Assembly (NCBI GenBank): GCA_014607495.2
Contig: CP053152.1
Location: 13,747,899 to 13,811,898 of the forward strand
Source: Carposina sasakii
Taxonomy: Eukaryota; Arthropoda; Insecta; Lepidoptera; Carposinidae
Length of the DNA stretch: 64,000 bases
Direction: 5' to 3'
Shown: positions 45,457 through 56,855 of the stretch, piece after piece
Layout of the letters: every line of letters starts with the position of its first letter
Numbering within the stretch: position 1 is the first letter of the stretch
Notes under the pieces: model-generated
Seen by the model: only the letters and a program-made list of their open reading frames with translations
Databases searched by the model: none
Told to the model about the DNA's origin: nothing
Made by a program: the position numbers and the translations under genes

Positions 45457-45670
45457 CTATACATATAATAAAATTGTAACAGATCCATGTTTGTGCACGC
45501 TAATCTCAGAAACGGCTGAACCGATTTCGATGCAGTTTTCAGCGATATATTGTGACAGGTACCACTTAACATATAGGCTTTTATATATTTTTATTAATTT
45601 TTTATCCTGGGAAAATGTTTTAACCCGGATGATTTTGACATTTTGTTTTTTCTGTAGTCTACACGGAAGT
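45457..45670 (-). repeat. CTAGTGGACGCCCGCG-family retroposon, minus copy
   Basis: Starts TATACATATAATAAAATTGT and carries the complements of the GTGCACAAACG, CGGTTCAGCCG and CCGGGATAAAA segments, ending within the head (GTAGTCTACACGGA). Confidence 0.65.
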
Positions 45671-45755
45671 GGCACCATGTGGTTCTATCGGCCCTTGGTG
45701 TTCTGCCTACCCCGTAAGGGATACAGGCGTGATTGTATGTATGTATTTATGTAAG
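45671..45755 (-). repeat. Retroposon tail with (ATGT)n end
   Basis: GTGGCACCATGTGGTTCTAT..CGGCCCTTGGTGTTCTGCC..AGGCGTGATTGTATGTATGT. Adjacent to the previous repeat. Confidence 0.65.
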
Positions 45756-46239
45756 TAAGTATATCTATAACTTTTTTAAAACATTCAATCATTACAGAAT
45801 ACTGCGGAATCTTAACCTTAATCAGAACGTTTTACTACAGAATCTCTTTACAATTTCAATTACGTGCTTCACGCATTTTTTCTTTCGACTTTTTACTCGA
45901 ACCCTGGCGCCTGTTAGACCGCTTTTTACATTGTTTTTTTATTCATTGTTTTTATATTGACGTTTAATTAAATGGTTAATTTTCTGATACGGAAACTGCA
46001 GTGATCGATCGTTAGTGTACTTTTACGTTTACTGGCGTAGAGAAACTAATCACGCAATTAAACTGTATTCATCTATTAAGTTTAGATAAGAGAAGAAAGT
46101 TGGTTTTGAATTTGATTAATTATTTTAGGGTTACTTTCCTAATTACTTGTTCTTATAAAGAAAGTTTTTAATTATAATGTACTATAAATATAGTTAAGTT
46201 GTTTAGACGATAGAGACGCAGCTAACTCTCCTATAACTT

Positions 46240-46564
46240 ACAACGTCGTCAGCCTATTGCAGTCCACTGCTGGACGTAGGCCTCCCCCCAGTGCACGCCA
46301 CATGGCTCGGTCTTCCTTTTTTGCCATCCAGTCACTACCAGCCATCTTTAAGTCATCGGTCCATCTGTCCGGAGGGCGCCCAACGCTACGCTTGCCGAGG
46401 CGCGGTCTCCATTCGAGAACCCGTTTACTCCACCGTCCTTCGGTACTACGACAGATATGGCCTGCCCACTGCCACTTCAGACATTTCGAGACTATGTCTA
46501 TCACTTTGGTCTTCTGCCGGATAATCTCGTGTTGGACTTTGTCCATTAGCAAGATTCTGAGCAT
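46240..46564 (-). pseudogene. RTE-clade LINE reverse transcriptase, C-terminal remnant
   Basis: About 100 codons on the minus strand read KWQWAGHICRSTEGRWSKRV, LEWRPRLGKRSVGRPPDRW, TDDLKMAGSDWM, DRAMWRALGGG, the characteristic C-terminus of RTE-type endonuclease/reverse transcriptases in insects. The last codons are frameshifted relative to the expected ending (the family normally finishes in a VQQWT-like stretch), and no catalytic domain remains. It is a 5'-truncated dead copy, with its 3' end at 46240. Confidence 0.85.
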
Positions 46565-46593
46565 AACTTACATACTATACACAATTATTAGGT

Positions 46594-46937
46594 ACTAGTG
46601 GACGCCCGCGACTCCGTCCGCATGGACTACAGAAAAAACAAAATGTCGAAATTATCCGGGATAAAAACATTTTCCCGGGATAAAAAGTAGCCTATATGCT
46701 AAGTGGGATCTGTCACAATATATTCCATTGAAAACTGCATCGAAATCGGTTCAGCCGTTTCTGAGATTAGCGTGCACAAACGCACAGACAAAGAGACAAA
46801 CCGACAAACAAACAAAAATTACAAAAATCATCGTTTTGGGTTCTATTGTGTTGATAAAGGTCTCCTATAATATTTTTTCTCATATATCTTCCATGTACAG
46901 ACAGCGATCCGTTACATTTTTATTATATGTATAGATC
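46594..46937 (+). repeat. CTAGTGGACGCCCGCG-family retroposon, near complete
   Basis: About 344 bp from CTAGTGGACGCCCGCGACTC to ATTATATGTATAGAT; closest to the copy at 13.9 kb. Confidence 0.8.
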
Positions 46938-47023
46938 AATGGATGGAAGTTATTCGATATTTACATCCATACATAAAAATCACGTCTCTTTGCCGATTCG
47001 ATATTTAGTAGGATTAAATTAAA

Positions 47024-47268
47024 TAAAATTTAGGGTTTTAGAGCTTCATAATAATTAGTGGTTTACTAATTTACTAATTTCTATAATCCTGAGGATGCCA
47101 CGGTTGTTGGCGAAACATAATTATGTAGCTTATTAATCCAGTTTTTGATTTCGGAAATAGTGCGAAGTATTATCTTGCATGCTAGGTGGTCAGGTCTGGT
47201 TTCTCGTGGCGATTGTAGTTACTGCAAGTGCCTGTTTTCGCAGTTATGAGTTATCAGATCCGAGGGTC
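47024..47268 (+). mobile_element. Penelope-like element fragment
   Basis: GGGTTTTAGAGCTTCATAAT..TTAGTGGTTTACTAATTTAC (3' UTR), hammerhead block, and part of the pLTR up to CAGATCCGAGGGTCA, where it stops short of the usual end. I see only weak flanking similarity (TAAATTA), unlike the clean duplications of the other copies. Confidence 0.75.
47078..47140 (+). ncRNA. Hammerhead ribozyme with longer helix III
   Basis: CTGAGGA at 47089-47095, GCCA/TGGC helix II, GAAA at 47112-47115, then ACATAATTATGT, a perfect 12-nt palindrome in place of the usual ACATATGT, and GTA. Helix I pairing is weakened at its second position. Core bases are intact. Confidence 0.6.
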
Positions 47269-47362
47269 ATTTAAATTATTTAATATTATCTAAACATTAT
47301 AAATAAGATTTTAGGTATTTCTCAGGTGTTTTTAGTTTCGACATATTATTATAAGTACATAT

Positions 47363-47406
47363 ACGTACATGAGGAATTTTTTCCATTTCTTTATTAATAA
47401 TTTTAT
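47363..47406 (+). mobile_element. 5'-truncated copy of the tRNA-related SINE
   Basis: Only the last 40 bp (GAGGAATTTTTTCCATTTCT..TTAATAATTTTAT) are present, flanked by AAGTACATAT at 47353-47362 and 47407-47416. This confirms which end of the SINE at 29.7 kb is 3'. Confidence 0.7.
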
Positions 47407-48244
47407 AAGTACATATTTGTAAAGTCAAGAATTCAGACAGTCACCTAGTTACAATAACTAACTAATATTTCATAGGTCTACGTGATCTGAAGTAGTTAAG
47501 GAATATCAATTATCCGTTTACGTGATTCGATAACATAGATTATTAAAATCTCAGTCAAAGTCAAAAACCATAATAAAGATTTTTAGACACATATTAGCGT
47601 TTTTTTGGAAAATTAGGCTGTATTAACACTAGGATAATTCAACACTAACCAATCCAAATGAGTATAAAACCGGAGATACTCGTATATGTGCTCAGATATC
47701 TCTTACGCATATGTTTAAGGAGCCTAAAATATATTACGAGTACACTGAGAAAGTGACTTCACTTCGTCTCTTAGTTTTTGTAAGTGGAACTATTTGTCAT
47801 GCACTTTATCTCGAAATCTATAGTTACCCGAAGGCGATGTATTGTTAGTAAAATTCGCGCTAAAGCAATAACTAGAAATTGAGGTATTGAGCTCGGGTTC
47901 GTTTTGTTTCGTTCTGTTGTTTACTACCTGTCTCATACATAAATAAAATATATTGTTCTTGGCCTTCTATAAACATGCAAATTTTTGTTTAAATATTATG
48001 ATTTTTTTTTAAATTTAAGTATAGTACTTATAGTTTACTAAAGCCAACTTCAAAATTTGTCGTCAACTTTCAAATTTTTTTTTGTCCCACGATCTCCAAA
48101 AACATACAGAACCTACATTAATATAATTTAAAGAAGTCATCGAGTCAAATATATAGTTCCTTTAAATGATGACTAGTTACTATGTGTATGTCTACATTAT
48201 ATGTATCAGGTACAGTGTGCGTGCATACAAAAAATGTCCTGAAA

Positions 48245-48325
48245 TAACATGATAGGTGTAGGCAGAGACTACAGATCTCCATTTAGTACGTTCCAAACAT
48301 ACCTCTTTCGCCTCATTTCAGGTGC
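48245..48325 (-). repeat. LINE-derived fragment
   Basis: GGCAGAGACTACAGATCTCC..TTTAGTACGTTCCAAACATAC complements the segment at 31.9 kb. Confidence 0.5.
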
Positions 48326-48654
48326 TATGCATTTTGATAATGTGCTCGTGTTCATGTACCGACAGTGACGTACTTACGCACATAAAGTACATACATACTC
48401 CTATTCGTCTATACAAATATCACCTACAAACATAAATTAAGAAATATAACATTATTCCAATTAGCAATTTTGTGCATAATTTGTTCCACAAAACTCGACC
48501 AATATACTGTGACCTCGGTTTAAATATAAATTCAGTTAAAACAAAGTTCTTTTGGCATTTGGTAGGTAGGTAAGTTTTATTAAAATTAGCGTAGCTGGAC
48601 AGCTCTAATTGATTGATAGAGTTGCCTTTATTTTAATTAGTTAGACATAAAATT

Positions 48655-48783
48655 GTAGGGCAAGCACGAACCTTGTTACGCGCCGTAACGCTATCGACTC
48701 GCAAGCAAAATCTATGAGATTTGACAGTTTGACAAGTTTGACAATAGCGTTACGGACTATCAAGAGGTTCGTGCTTGCCCCAC
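48655..48783. mobile_element. Short foldback MITE
   Basis: GTAGGGCAAGCACGAACCTT..CGTAACGCTAT pairs with ATAGCGTTACGG...AAGAGGTTCGTGCTTGCCCC. 129 bp with a short loop containing two TTTGACA words. Confidence 0.8.
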
Positions 48784-49071
48784 TGGTCTTAAACCTATTT
48801 TATACAATATTACGATGTCAAATAAGGCTCATTAACAAATAGCTTACCTAGAACCTTACTAGAGATGTCTCGTAAGTCATTTTCTTGGTTTCACGAACGG
48901 TGGCTCGCGTATAAGTATTTGTCCGATTATAAAACTAAGGGACGTTCTCTTAGATGTGGACGTGGATCTCTTTCATGATGCTGCAGAATGAATACCCAAT
49001 TTTGTATTTTATTTATACATATGTATGTGTCCCGCTTTAGTGGTAATAAGTAGATAGGTAAGTATTCCACT

Positions 49072-49161
49072 CGAAGTACTGATGGCCGATGGAGTCGGAA
49101 ACTTCTAGAGTGGATATCACGTATCGACAAACGCAGCGTGGGAAGGCCACCCGCGAGGTGG
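49072..49161 (+). pseudogene. RTE-clade reverse transcriptase fragment
   Basis: Thirty codons read RSTDGRWSRKLLEWISRID and KRSVGRPPARW, the same C-terminal motif as at 46.4 kb but on the plus strand, then a stop. A remnant only. Confidence 0.75.
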
Positions 49162-49436
49162 TAAAAAATGATGAGGTATTCCATACTAATTAAAAATGAA
49201 AGTAGAGATCATCCTACCTAAGTTGAATCGTCAAATGGGTCAGTAAAAGAAAGTCATTGTAGATCCGTGCCTCACTAGTATATGAACTCATGATTTTATT
49301 ACCGTGCGACACAAACAGAAGTACGTACAAAACACGACGGGTGCATTTTCTCACGAATTAAGTTGCTGTCATACAATACGTGGATTAAGTTATAAGCGAA
49401 AGCGATTTTAACTTATAACTAACTAACCGACAAAGT

Positions 49437-49503
49437 GTAATTGCCAAATTTCATCAAAATCCTTTCAGTAGTTTTTGCGTAAAAGACTAACAATCATCTT
49501 TTC
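49437..49503 (+). repeat. LINE 3' end split by a PLE
   Basis: TGCCAAATTTCATCAAAATCC..TTTCAGTAGTTTTTGCGTAA is a common LINE-type 3' end. It continues as CACAAACTGTCATTACTTATAATAATAGG after 49742, so the PLE below landed in it. Confidence 0.6.
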
Positions 49504-49730
49504 ATAAATGAAATTGTATTAGGCGTTACAATTCGGAAGTTCAAACATTCACTATGGGTGCGCCCACCACCGGGCCCTGCACCGTCCACTGACCCTCGGA
49601 TCTAATAACTCATAACTGCGAAAACAGGCACTTGCACTAACTACAATCACCACGAGAAACCAGACCCGAGCACCTAGCATCCGAGGGTCAGTGGAGGGTG
49701 TAGGGCCCGGTGGTGGGCGCACCCATAGCG
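49504..49730. mobile_element. Penelope-like element, head-to-head pLTR pair
   Basis: A minus-strand leader plus pLTR (49504-49682) is joined at AGCAT/CCGAGG to a short plus-strand pLTR end (49681-49730). Both stop before the hammerhead. Flanked by AATCATCTTTTC at 49492-49503 and 49731-49742 (12 bp). The 64-codon frame here is pLTR read-through and not a gene. Confidence 0.85.
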
Positions 49731-49884
49731 AATCATCTTTTCTCACAAACTGTCATTACTTATAATAATAGGATACCTATACTCGTCGACACCATCTAGC
49801 TATAAGTAAGTATCTTTTAATGATATTTACATAGAATATATTCATCAGATTCCATGCATATCACTATTTTGCACCATCACATAA

Positions 49885-49990
49885 CATATATACATATAAT
49901 CACGCCTTTGTCCCTTACGGGGTAGACAGAACACTAAGGGCCGATAGGACCACATGGTGCCACATCTGACCAATTTTGAGACTTAAGTTG
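49885..49990 (+). repeat. Retroposon tail family, longer copy
   Basis: ATATACATATAATCACGCCT..TCCCTTACGGGGTAGACAGA..CCGATAGGACCACATGGTGC and further to CTGACCAATTTTGAG, also seen in the copy at 51.17 kb. Confidence 0.65.
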
Positions 49991-50054
49991 GTATAAATTT
50001 GCACACATTTTATCATCACACATTTTTCATAACAGACATATAAATATATACCCA

Positions 50055-50262
50055 TCTATGTTCCCGAAATGGGCTCGCTGCAGAAACACGAAGACGATCT
50101 TTCGGCCACGTTTAACTCAGCGGGGCAGATGTAAATGACTATGTACTACTACGAAAGTATGTAGCCTATCGTCTTCGACTGCCTCAGCCCTCACTTCTGC
50201 GATATGCACGAAAAGAGTTGCAGCTGATGTGTTCGAGTGAAGCATCACCAACTCTATCATCA
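50055..50262 (+). repeat. SINE-like repeat, plus copy
   Basis: GGCTCGCTGCAGAAACACGA, CGGCCACGTTTAACTCAGCG, then AGTATGTAGCCTATCGTC and GATATGCACGAAAAGAGTTG..TGTTCGAGTGAAGCATCACC. A diverged member of the 13.6-kb family. Confidence 0.55.
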
Positions 50263-50501
50263 ATGGAAGTAAAACAAATCGCTATAATCTCATGACATAG
50301 CACGATTTTCACAGCAATGTTTTCATACTTTCTCAAGTCACAAGTTATCATAACATGACTACAAATGCTATAAGTAAGTACTTAACGTGTCGTGTTCAAT
50401 TACGAGAAAACAATAGGGAGAAACGAAATTTGAAACTTTAAAGAAGTGTTGGAAGAATGATTGCAAGTCCAAGACGATATCGCCAAAGATATCCCTTTTA
50501 T

Positions 50502-50764
50502 TCATCATCATCATCGGCCTATTGCAGACCACTGCTGGACGTAGCCCTCCCTCAGGGCACGCCACAAGACTGCCATGGAAGGTATTTGCCCATAATCACC
50601 ACGCTGGGCAGGCGAGTTGGTGACCGTAGTTTGTATTTTGGACTATGTTGTCAATACGGGAGGCGCTTCTACCCACCTCTCGGAAACCCTTAATCGCCTC
50701 GTACGATACCCACGGGCAGACATGGGGTGATACGAATTCTACTCTGCCGGCACCACGAGGCCAA
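50502..50764 (-). repeat. RTE-type LINE 3' end, minus strand
   Basis: (ATC)n, CGGCCTATTGCAGACCACTG..GGGCACGCCACAAGACTGCC..GTTGTCAATACGGGAGGCGC..CACGGGCAGACATGGGGTGA..GCACCACGAGGCC. Very similar to the copy at 10.34 kb. Confidence 0.8.
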
Positions 50765-50821
50765 TCCCTTTAATTGCTATCTCGAAAATTGTGATACTCA
50801 CTTACAAAGAATATTTGTAGG

Positions 50822-50990
50822 TTAGTACTGTGCTGATGCGGGGCTTCACTAGAATACATCTGCTGCATCACCTTCCGTGTATGTCGTAAGAGTCGACTGA
50901 GGAACCCGGGAATTCTCTTAGGCTATGAGCTAGCAACTTGTCACTGATGATCATTTACATTAGACCTTGTTATGCTAAACGTATCTGCAG
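50822..50990 (-). repeat. SINE-like repeat, minus copy
   Basis: GTGCTGATGCGGGGCTTCAC..TGCATCACCTTCCGTGTATG..TCTTAGGCTATGAGCTAGC..CTTGTCACTGATGATCATTT. Confidence 0.6.
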
Positions 50991-51162
50991 AAATTTAGTG
51001 ATTCTGCTATTCTCTATATCTATTATCTTCTATGCTGCCCTGGGAGTGGAAAAAAACGTATAATACTACAGCTGCTTCTTCCTGGGCATACTGTACAAGT
51101 CAGTAGAAGGACAAGAGGGTCTTGGTGTTTTGTAGGCGATGGGCCCTGTCACTACTAACCGA

Positions 51163-51287
51163 ACTTGTACATCTCAACTATACCCTCAAAATTGGTCAGA
51201 AGTGGCACCATGTGGTTCCATCGGCCCTTGGTGCTCTGCCTACCCCGTAAGGGATATAAGCGTGATTATATGTATGTATGTATGCTA
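51163..51287 (-). repeat. Retroposon tail with (ATGT)n end
   Basis: AACTATACCCTCAAAATTGG, GTGGCACCATGTGGTTCCAT, CGGCCCTTGGTGCTCTGCC, then TTATATGTATGTATGTATG. Confidence 0.7.
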
Positions 51288-52399
51288 TTCTGACTACCCC
51301 ATTTCGGGAGCCTGTATTATAGTGTAGGTTCTTTATGATATTACTATGACTGTCTGTTTGAGATCAGTCCATCATTGGATATCAGTATACCATACTAATA
51401 CAAGTATCGGACATACATATAGAGATAGATTGACTAATAGGTAGGTACATATATGGTACTATAATTAGAAGAAATTATCAGTAAATCGCTAATATCCCTC
51501 CACTTAACAACTTCGCGCAGAATTCTCCACTTTCTCATAAATCACTAGAAGTAAAACGTTTAGAATGCCGCGCGTGCGCCTCTGTGGATGCAGTCGAGAG
51601 AAAAACTATAAATATTTGCTATTGCACTAGAATTCTAGACAGTCACGCCCAGTAAGGAAACCTTTTTAATCATATTATAATTTATTGCCGTACCTTGGTA
51701 GAGAATTCAAGAGAATTCAATGTACCAAAAAGTGATTTTCCATTTCTAATTTAAATGGCATTTTCACTCTTGAAATACTTGAGGTCTTTGACCTAAATCC
51801 AAAGTCCACTAGTATGGAATCGATGTTTTAGCTATATGTATGCCAATGTTTCACGTAAAACGACATAATGCTGCCACTAAATATTCTCATTTACCTACGA
51901 ATGCTGGAATTAGTCCAAAAAACTAATTGATTACCTTTCAAACAGTTTTTAAACTCACAGAACATAAATTACGTAATGCTGTTAATTACCTAATTTATTT
52001 ATAGATACGAGTATCTTTATGAATTACAAAATTAGTTTTACACGAAATTTCAGTTTTTGACTTTATATTTATTAAATATATCCAGAACTTTATGTTTGAC
52101 TATTCTTCCATTATTAATGTCCGGGTGAGTTATAGACTATGTGTTATTCTGTTTTATCAGCTACATAGCTGACAAGTTTCATCAAAATTAATATCTTTGT
52201 AGTTTTTGCGTGAAAGAGATATAAACATCTAAAACATGTTTGAAAAGTTTCATAGAGGCTTAATATTCGTGGTTATAGTGAATACACAGTCTTGTTTTAT
52301 TATTACCTACTTCTCCAAAGATTGAATGGGTGTCGATAAAACCGAAATAAGTAATAAAAAGGTCATAATTACCATGTCATCGTGCTGGCGTCAATGTTC
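51288..52399. other. No gene seen
   Basis: AT-rich; only a weak LINE-tail scrap (ACAAGTTTCATCAAAATTAA..GTAGTTTTTGCGTGAAAGAG) near 52172-52219. Confidence 0.4.
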
Positions 52400-52456
52400 A
52401 TCATTTACAGCCCTGAGAAGTCCACTGTTGGACATAGGCCTCCCCCAACAAGGCGT
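52400..52456 (-). repeat. RTE 3'-end scrap
   Basis: ACAGCCCTGAGAAGTCCACTG..TTGGACATAGGCCTCCCCCAA is the terminal piece of the RTE-type LINE end. Confidence 0.55.
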
Positions 52457-53484
52457 CAATGTTACTTACTATTTTTCGTAAATATTTATGCAATAGCTTA
52501 AGGAAAATATTTTCATTTACTTCAGAAAATATTTTTCATCCATGGGTTTTCTCGATTTTCCTATTCCAAACAGACGTCGCCGAATGCTACTACTTCTGTA
52601 TAGTATAAGTAAACACATATTAATTAGCGAAATTGATTCTAAAACTCGTCTCCTACATAACATTATAAACCCATGTAACGGGTTCTGACTCCTGAAGCAA
52701 GTCATGAATATGCAACGCTGTTGGACCTATTTTTAGCTAAATAAAAAGATGGTTAGAAAACCTTTGATATTCTGCCGAACATTATTATGAATACAGGGTG
52801 TGGGTAATAGTCAGGCAAGTATAAATGCTGAACAAGCACCATTATGTTGAATTAAGCGAAATGCACTATTTTGGTCTAAAATTTCTTTACTTTTCACATC
52901 GGAACATGGTCTGAAATCAGCGTATAAATCTTTGCCTATACATTCAATAAAGCTACATAACTCAGTACACTCGTGCCCAACTACACAGCAGTAACAAACA
53001 CTAGCTGATTTATTCTATTTGGATTATTATTTAAATACTCATAGTACTAATTTAATCAAACTTTCTGTGTTCGGCTATTATTGGCTATAGTGTATTCTGC
53101 ATACAAAAACATAGACCAAAAATGCAACTGCCTCATAGTCTATGGTCACGGTCGCAAAATCGCCTGTAGCGACAAAGAGAAACGTCGACGATCATCAGAG
53201 CATGGCTCTAACGGTACCGTACTGTCTTGCCACTAGGAAAGTGGATACCGCCGCTCGAGTTACCGTCACCTGAGAGGGGCTGACGCTTCCTGTTTGTGAC
53301 GGTAAGTGGATTTGATGGGTCACATGACCTATGATGGTATATCCATCCGGGTATCAAAATGGCATGGATAAGTATAGGAGCAGATTTGATGCACGCAGCT
53401 GACGCAGTCAACTGTATCTGTTTAGATTTTGACGCGGTTTTTTTTAAATAGATAGAGTGATTCGAGAAGAAGTACAAGTATAAC

Positions 53485-53555
53485 TAGGAAACCGCTCCGG
53501 CTTCGCATGGGTACAATACCTCCTGACACGAACGAAGTCGTGGGCGGCTGCTAGT
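53485..53555 (-). repeat. Retroposon head, minus strand
   Basis: CCGCTCCGGCTTCGCATGGG..CACGAACGAAGTCGTGGGCG..GCTGCTAG is the complement of the head seen at 34.71 kb. Confidence 0.6.
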
Positions 53556-54685
53556 GTACACATAAGATGTGAATATTCTTCCTTTTTCACCCGTGTTGTA
53601 ATACTTTTTATTAGATTTAGATTAGCTGTTTAGGCCTGGTCCAGGGCCAAAACTTTTTAAAAAAATAAAAAGAATGTGACAGTCAGTTAATTAAATTCAG
53701 TCAGAAAATTGCTCTGCGAAAGCTAGGTCGCCTAGGTCGTTCCACCATAAACCAATATAACCAAAGTACAAAGTGCGACATATCCGTCCCGGGACGTGGA
53801 CAAGAGGAGGCTGCAGCAGTTTGGGGTAAGTCCCTGGACCCATAATTCTTAAATGAAATAGCTGTCGAAGGCGCCAAGCGCCAACATTAGCTAATTATTA
53901 ATTTTACATTAAAAACAGTGATTGTTATTAAATTGATAAACGTAATAGTGGAATTATCAATTTGTTACACGATGTCATCGTTCTGAGATGATGACTGATT
54001 TCTGGTGATGTAAATCACATTAAGTACCTAATCACATAATGGTGCCTTATTATTATATAAAAAATTGTAAGTACTATAGATTTTAGGTACTGTAATGTCA
54101 ACTTAAATAGGTTCTGTACAGGGTGTATAGAACTGGCATTTTAAGCCAAATTTCTTAAAAATAACCTATTTTAAAGAAATTTTCCACGAAATTTTAATTT
54201 TTTTTCAAGATTTTATAAACATACCTAAATAGTTTAGGAATAGGGACTATGTTTTTAGAAAATAAACAAGAGTTTTCAAATCTCGCATTAGTTATTAAAT
54301 AACATCACGACATTATCAATTGCAATCCAAAATGGCAGAAAAATCGATTAATTGAAGTATCTCTGGGGTAAAAACTACAATTATGTCGAGTGGGATCAAA
54401 GAGGGATGTTCCATTGTTGGGATAGCCGTTGGGACACTGCGGGATAGTGGGACACGTGTGCTGTGGGACACAATGGCTGTATCGAGTGTGGTGAGGTAAT
54501 TGGTTATTTTATATTAGGGGACCGTACTTATAATCAATAGGTTATCGTCGTTATGAGAAAAGTTACCTATACTCGAAACCATAATTCGAGACTAGTTTGA
54601 CAGTTCATTTTGCACAAATGTTGCCATAGTCGGGCTAATGCTGTTCGTATCGATATTTTATAAATACAGATTGGCATTTTACGTA
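53556..54685. other. No gene seen
   Basis: AT-rich. A single ACAGGGTGT word at 54119 may be one end of a MITE, but no partner end was found. Confidence 0.4.
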
Positions 54686-55119
54686 TACAGGGTGTCCCAG
54701 AAGTCGACATCAAGCTGGAAACGGGAGACAGGCCAAGTCATAATAGTTTCAGATTTTTTTTTATCTAAGTTATGTACATTTTTTTTTCAGTACAGCCAGT
54801 TAAGGTTAGGCGAAGTATTAATTTTAAATAGTTGGTTGGGCAAAACGTGACATTTTCTTCCAAACTGGAGCAGTTGGCTTTGAATTTTAGGCAACAAGTT
54901 TACAAAGCACCTTTCAGGATTACAGAATAAAAAAAATTGACAAAGAGTGAAGATTTGTAGCAACAGGAGTTAAAAAACTATCACAGGGTGTAGATTTTCT
55001 CGTTTTTTTTTTAAGTCCTATAATTTATAAAGTACATAACTTAGATTTTTTTTTATAACTATTATAACTTGGCCTATCTCCCGTTTCCGGCTTGACGTCG
55101 ACTTCCGGGACACCCTGTA
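54686..55119. mobile_element. TIR MITE (ACAGGGTGTCCC)
   Basis: 434 bp with inverted ends TACAGGGTGTCCCAGAAGTC and GACTTCCGGGACACCCTGTA, similarity continuing over GACATCAAGCTGGAAACGGG / CCCGTTTCCGGCTTGACGTC and TTGGCCTATCTCC. TA flanks both ends. Non-coding; the 70-codon frame across the left arm is a chance frame. Confidence 0.85.
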
Positions 55120-55524
55120 TATATTTTTATTTATTAAAACGATCAAATTGTTAATTAATTTACAGTGCGGGGTATAATATTACAAAACAATTGAAGAAAA
55201 ATGGTTGTTTGTATTTTTGGCGTTCGTAATATTATTTATTAGCATAACTTTTACGAAACGTTTTGCAATTCGTACAACAGTATTTGGGTTCCAACATGAG
55301 CACTTATTCTTTATTGGAGTTAAAATGAACTGTAATATGAAATTTTGTCAATTTATACAGTCAAGTCTTATTTGATATAATCATATCAACAATTATCGAC
55401 ATCGACTATAACGTCACTATTCAATTTCTTCTAATTCTAGTAACCCTTCATCTGTCACTTAGTTGTCAAATTAGTCTCTCTCGAATTATGGTTTTTAGTA
55501 TAGTTTTATTTCGATTAGGTTCTG

Positions 55525-55620
55525 CCTGTGCTGATGTGGGTTTTACTAGAATGCATCATCTGTATCTCCTACCGTGCACGTCGTAACTCAGGGGTGCCCA
55601 GGCGATGAGCGATGACGAAG
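55525..55620 (-). repeat. SINE-like repeat, diverged minus copy
   Basis: GTGCTGATGTGGGTTTTACT..AGAATGCATCATCTGTATCTCC..ACCGTGCACGTCGTAACTC. Confidence 0.5.
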
Positions 55621-56843
55621 GTCGCAAAGTTATCGAATACAATGAAGGCAGGAGGAAGTACCTAATCTATAAAACCCGTCACAATACCATATACGTACGT
55701 TAGCACACCTTTAGCTATTTTTATATTTGTCGTTTATTTTTTATAGGTAATGTAAGTAATAATTTCCTGCATTTTTATTTGTTTTCTTAGTTAACTCTAT
55801 ATGGTTAATATGCTTTATCCGTAATCATGAACGCCATTTTAATAGCTTGACGTTCTAGAATAAACACTATATGTATTAAATTAACTTAACATTTAAATAT
55901 TGTCATTTAAACTTCATCAAAAGCAGATGCATTTATTTCATTAAAATAGTTTTCTTGGCCGAAGTACAGATTAAGACGATGACAGCGTCAAATATACAAA
56001 AATTAGTCATACTTACATAGTTCTAAAAAAAAGTATAAAAACATTACATGCCTTACTAATATTATAATTAATATTATGCCGTTTCTAACAAAAACATAAA
56101 TAACCGCTATTAAGGAAACTCCGACCTATTTGACACACGAATAATTTTAAACAAATTACATTCATGAAGATACGCTATCTATTTAATTGACTTATAGTAT
56201 CTATTTCACGCTATTTCGAATGGCATATTGAATATTTATTAGTATTATTATCTATATCTAACACTGTGGATGTACGCACATAGATATACAAAAAACACGA
56301 CCTACAATACCATCACCAAAAACATAACCTGCCCGTAGCATGTGTGAGAGACATTATCTCACACTTAAATCACAAATCCTCAGAGCTATATGTATCGAAG
56401 GCATATTGTAAAACACGCTGTATTACAAAATGGCTAGGTATTTTGAATAGTAGTTTCGGTTTTGGAGCGTGACAATTTGGCTTCTAGCAATTTGTCTGCT
56501 TAATTAATTAGGTTAGGTTATGTTAGAACTGCTAAAATAACAACGCACGAGCCGAGCGAGCGAAGCGAGCGTGTCCCGCTTCGACCGGCGAAGTGTTAAA
56601 AGGATTTTTTTGTTTCATGTTATTCAAAATGCCTAGCCGTTTTGTAATACAGCGTGTTCGACAATACGCCTTCCACATATACCTACACCGTGTTTATAAG
56701 ATTATAATGCTTCTTTAACTCATGGTAAACATAGTTATTGAGCAAATGGAGTGTGTAGTTTAAAAAAGCTTAATTGTCGAGTTATACCTTGTTTCAGTTT
56801 TAACAAATTCAATTGCGTTTCACAGTAAGAAAGAGTCTTCATC
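55621..56843. other. No gene seen
   Basis: AT-rich. Two near-complementary words (AAAACACGCTGTATTACAAA around 56410 and TTTTGTAATACAGCGTGTTC around 56641), with AATGGCTAGGTATTTTGAA / TTCAAAATGCCTAGCCGTT beside them, form an inverted repeat about 230 bp apart. This is probably another MITE, enclosing a CGAGCCGAGCGAGCGAAGCG stretch. Confidence 0.5.
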
Positions 56844-56855
56844 GACTTAGTATTT

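Noticed and set aside
52795..52880. MITE starting ACAGGGTGTGGG
   Set aside because: Only one terminus was found; without the inverted partner I did not list it as an element.
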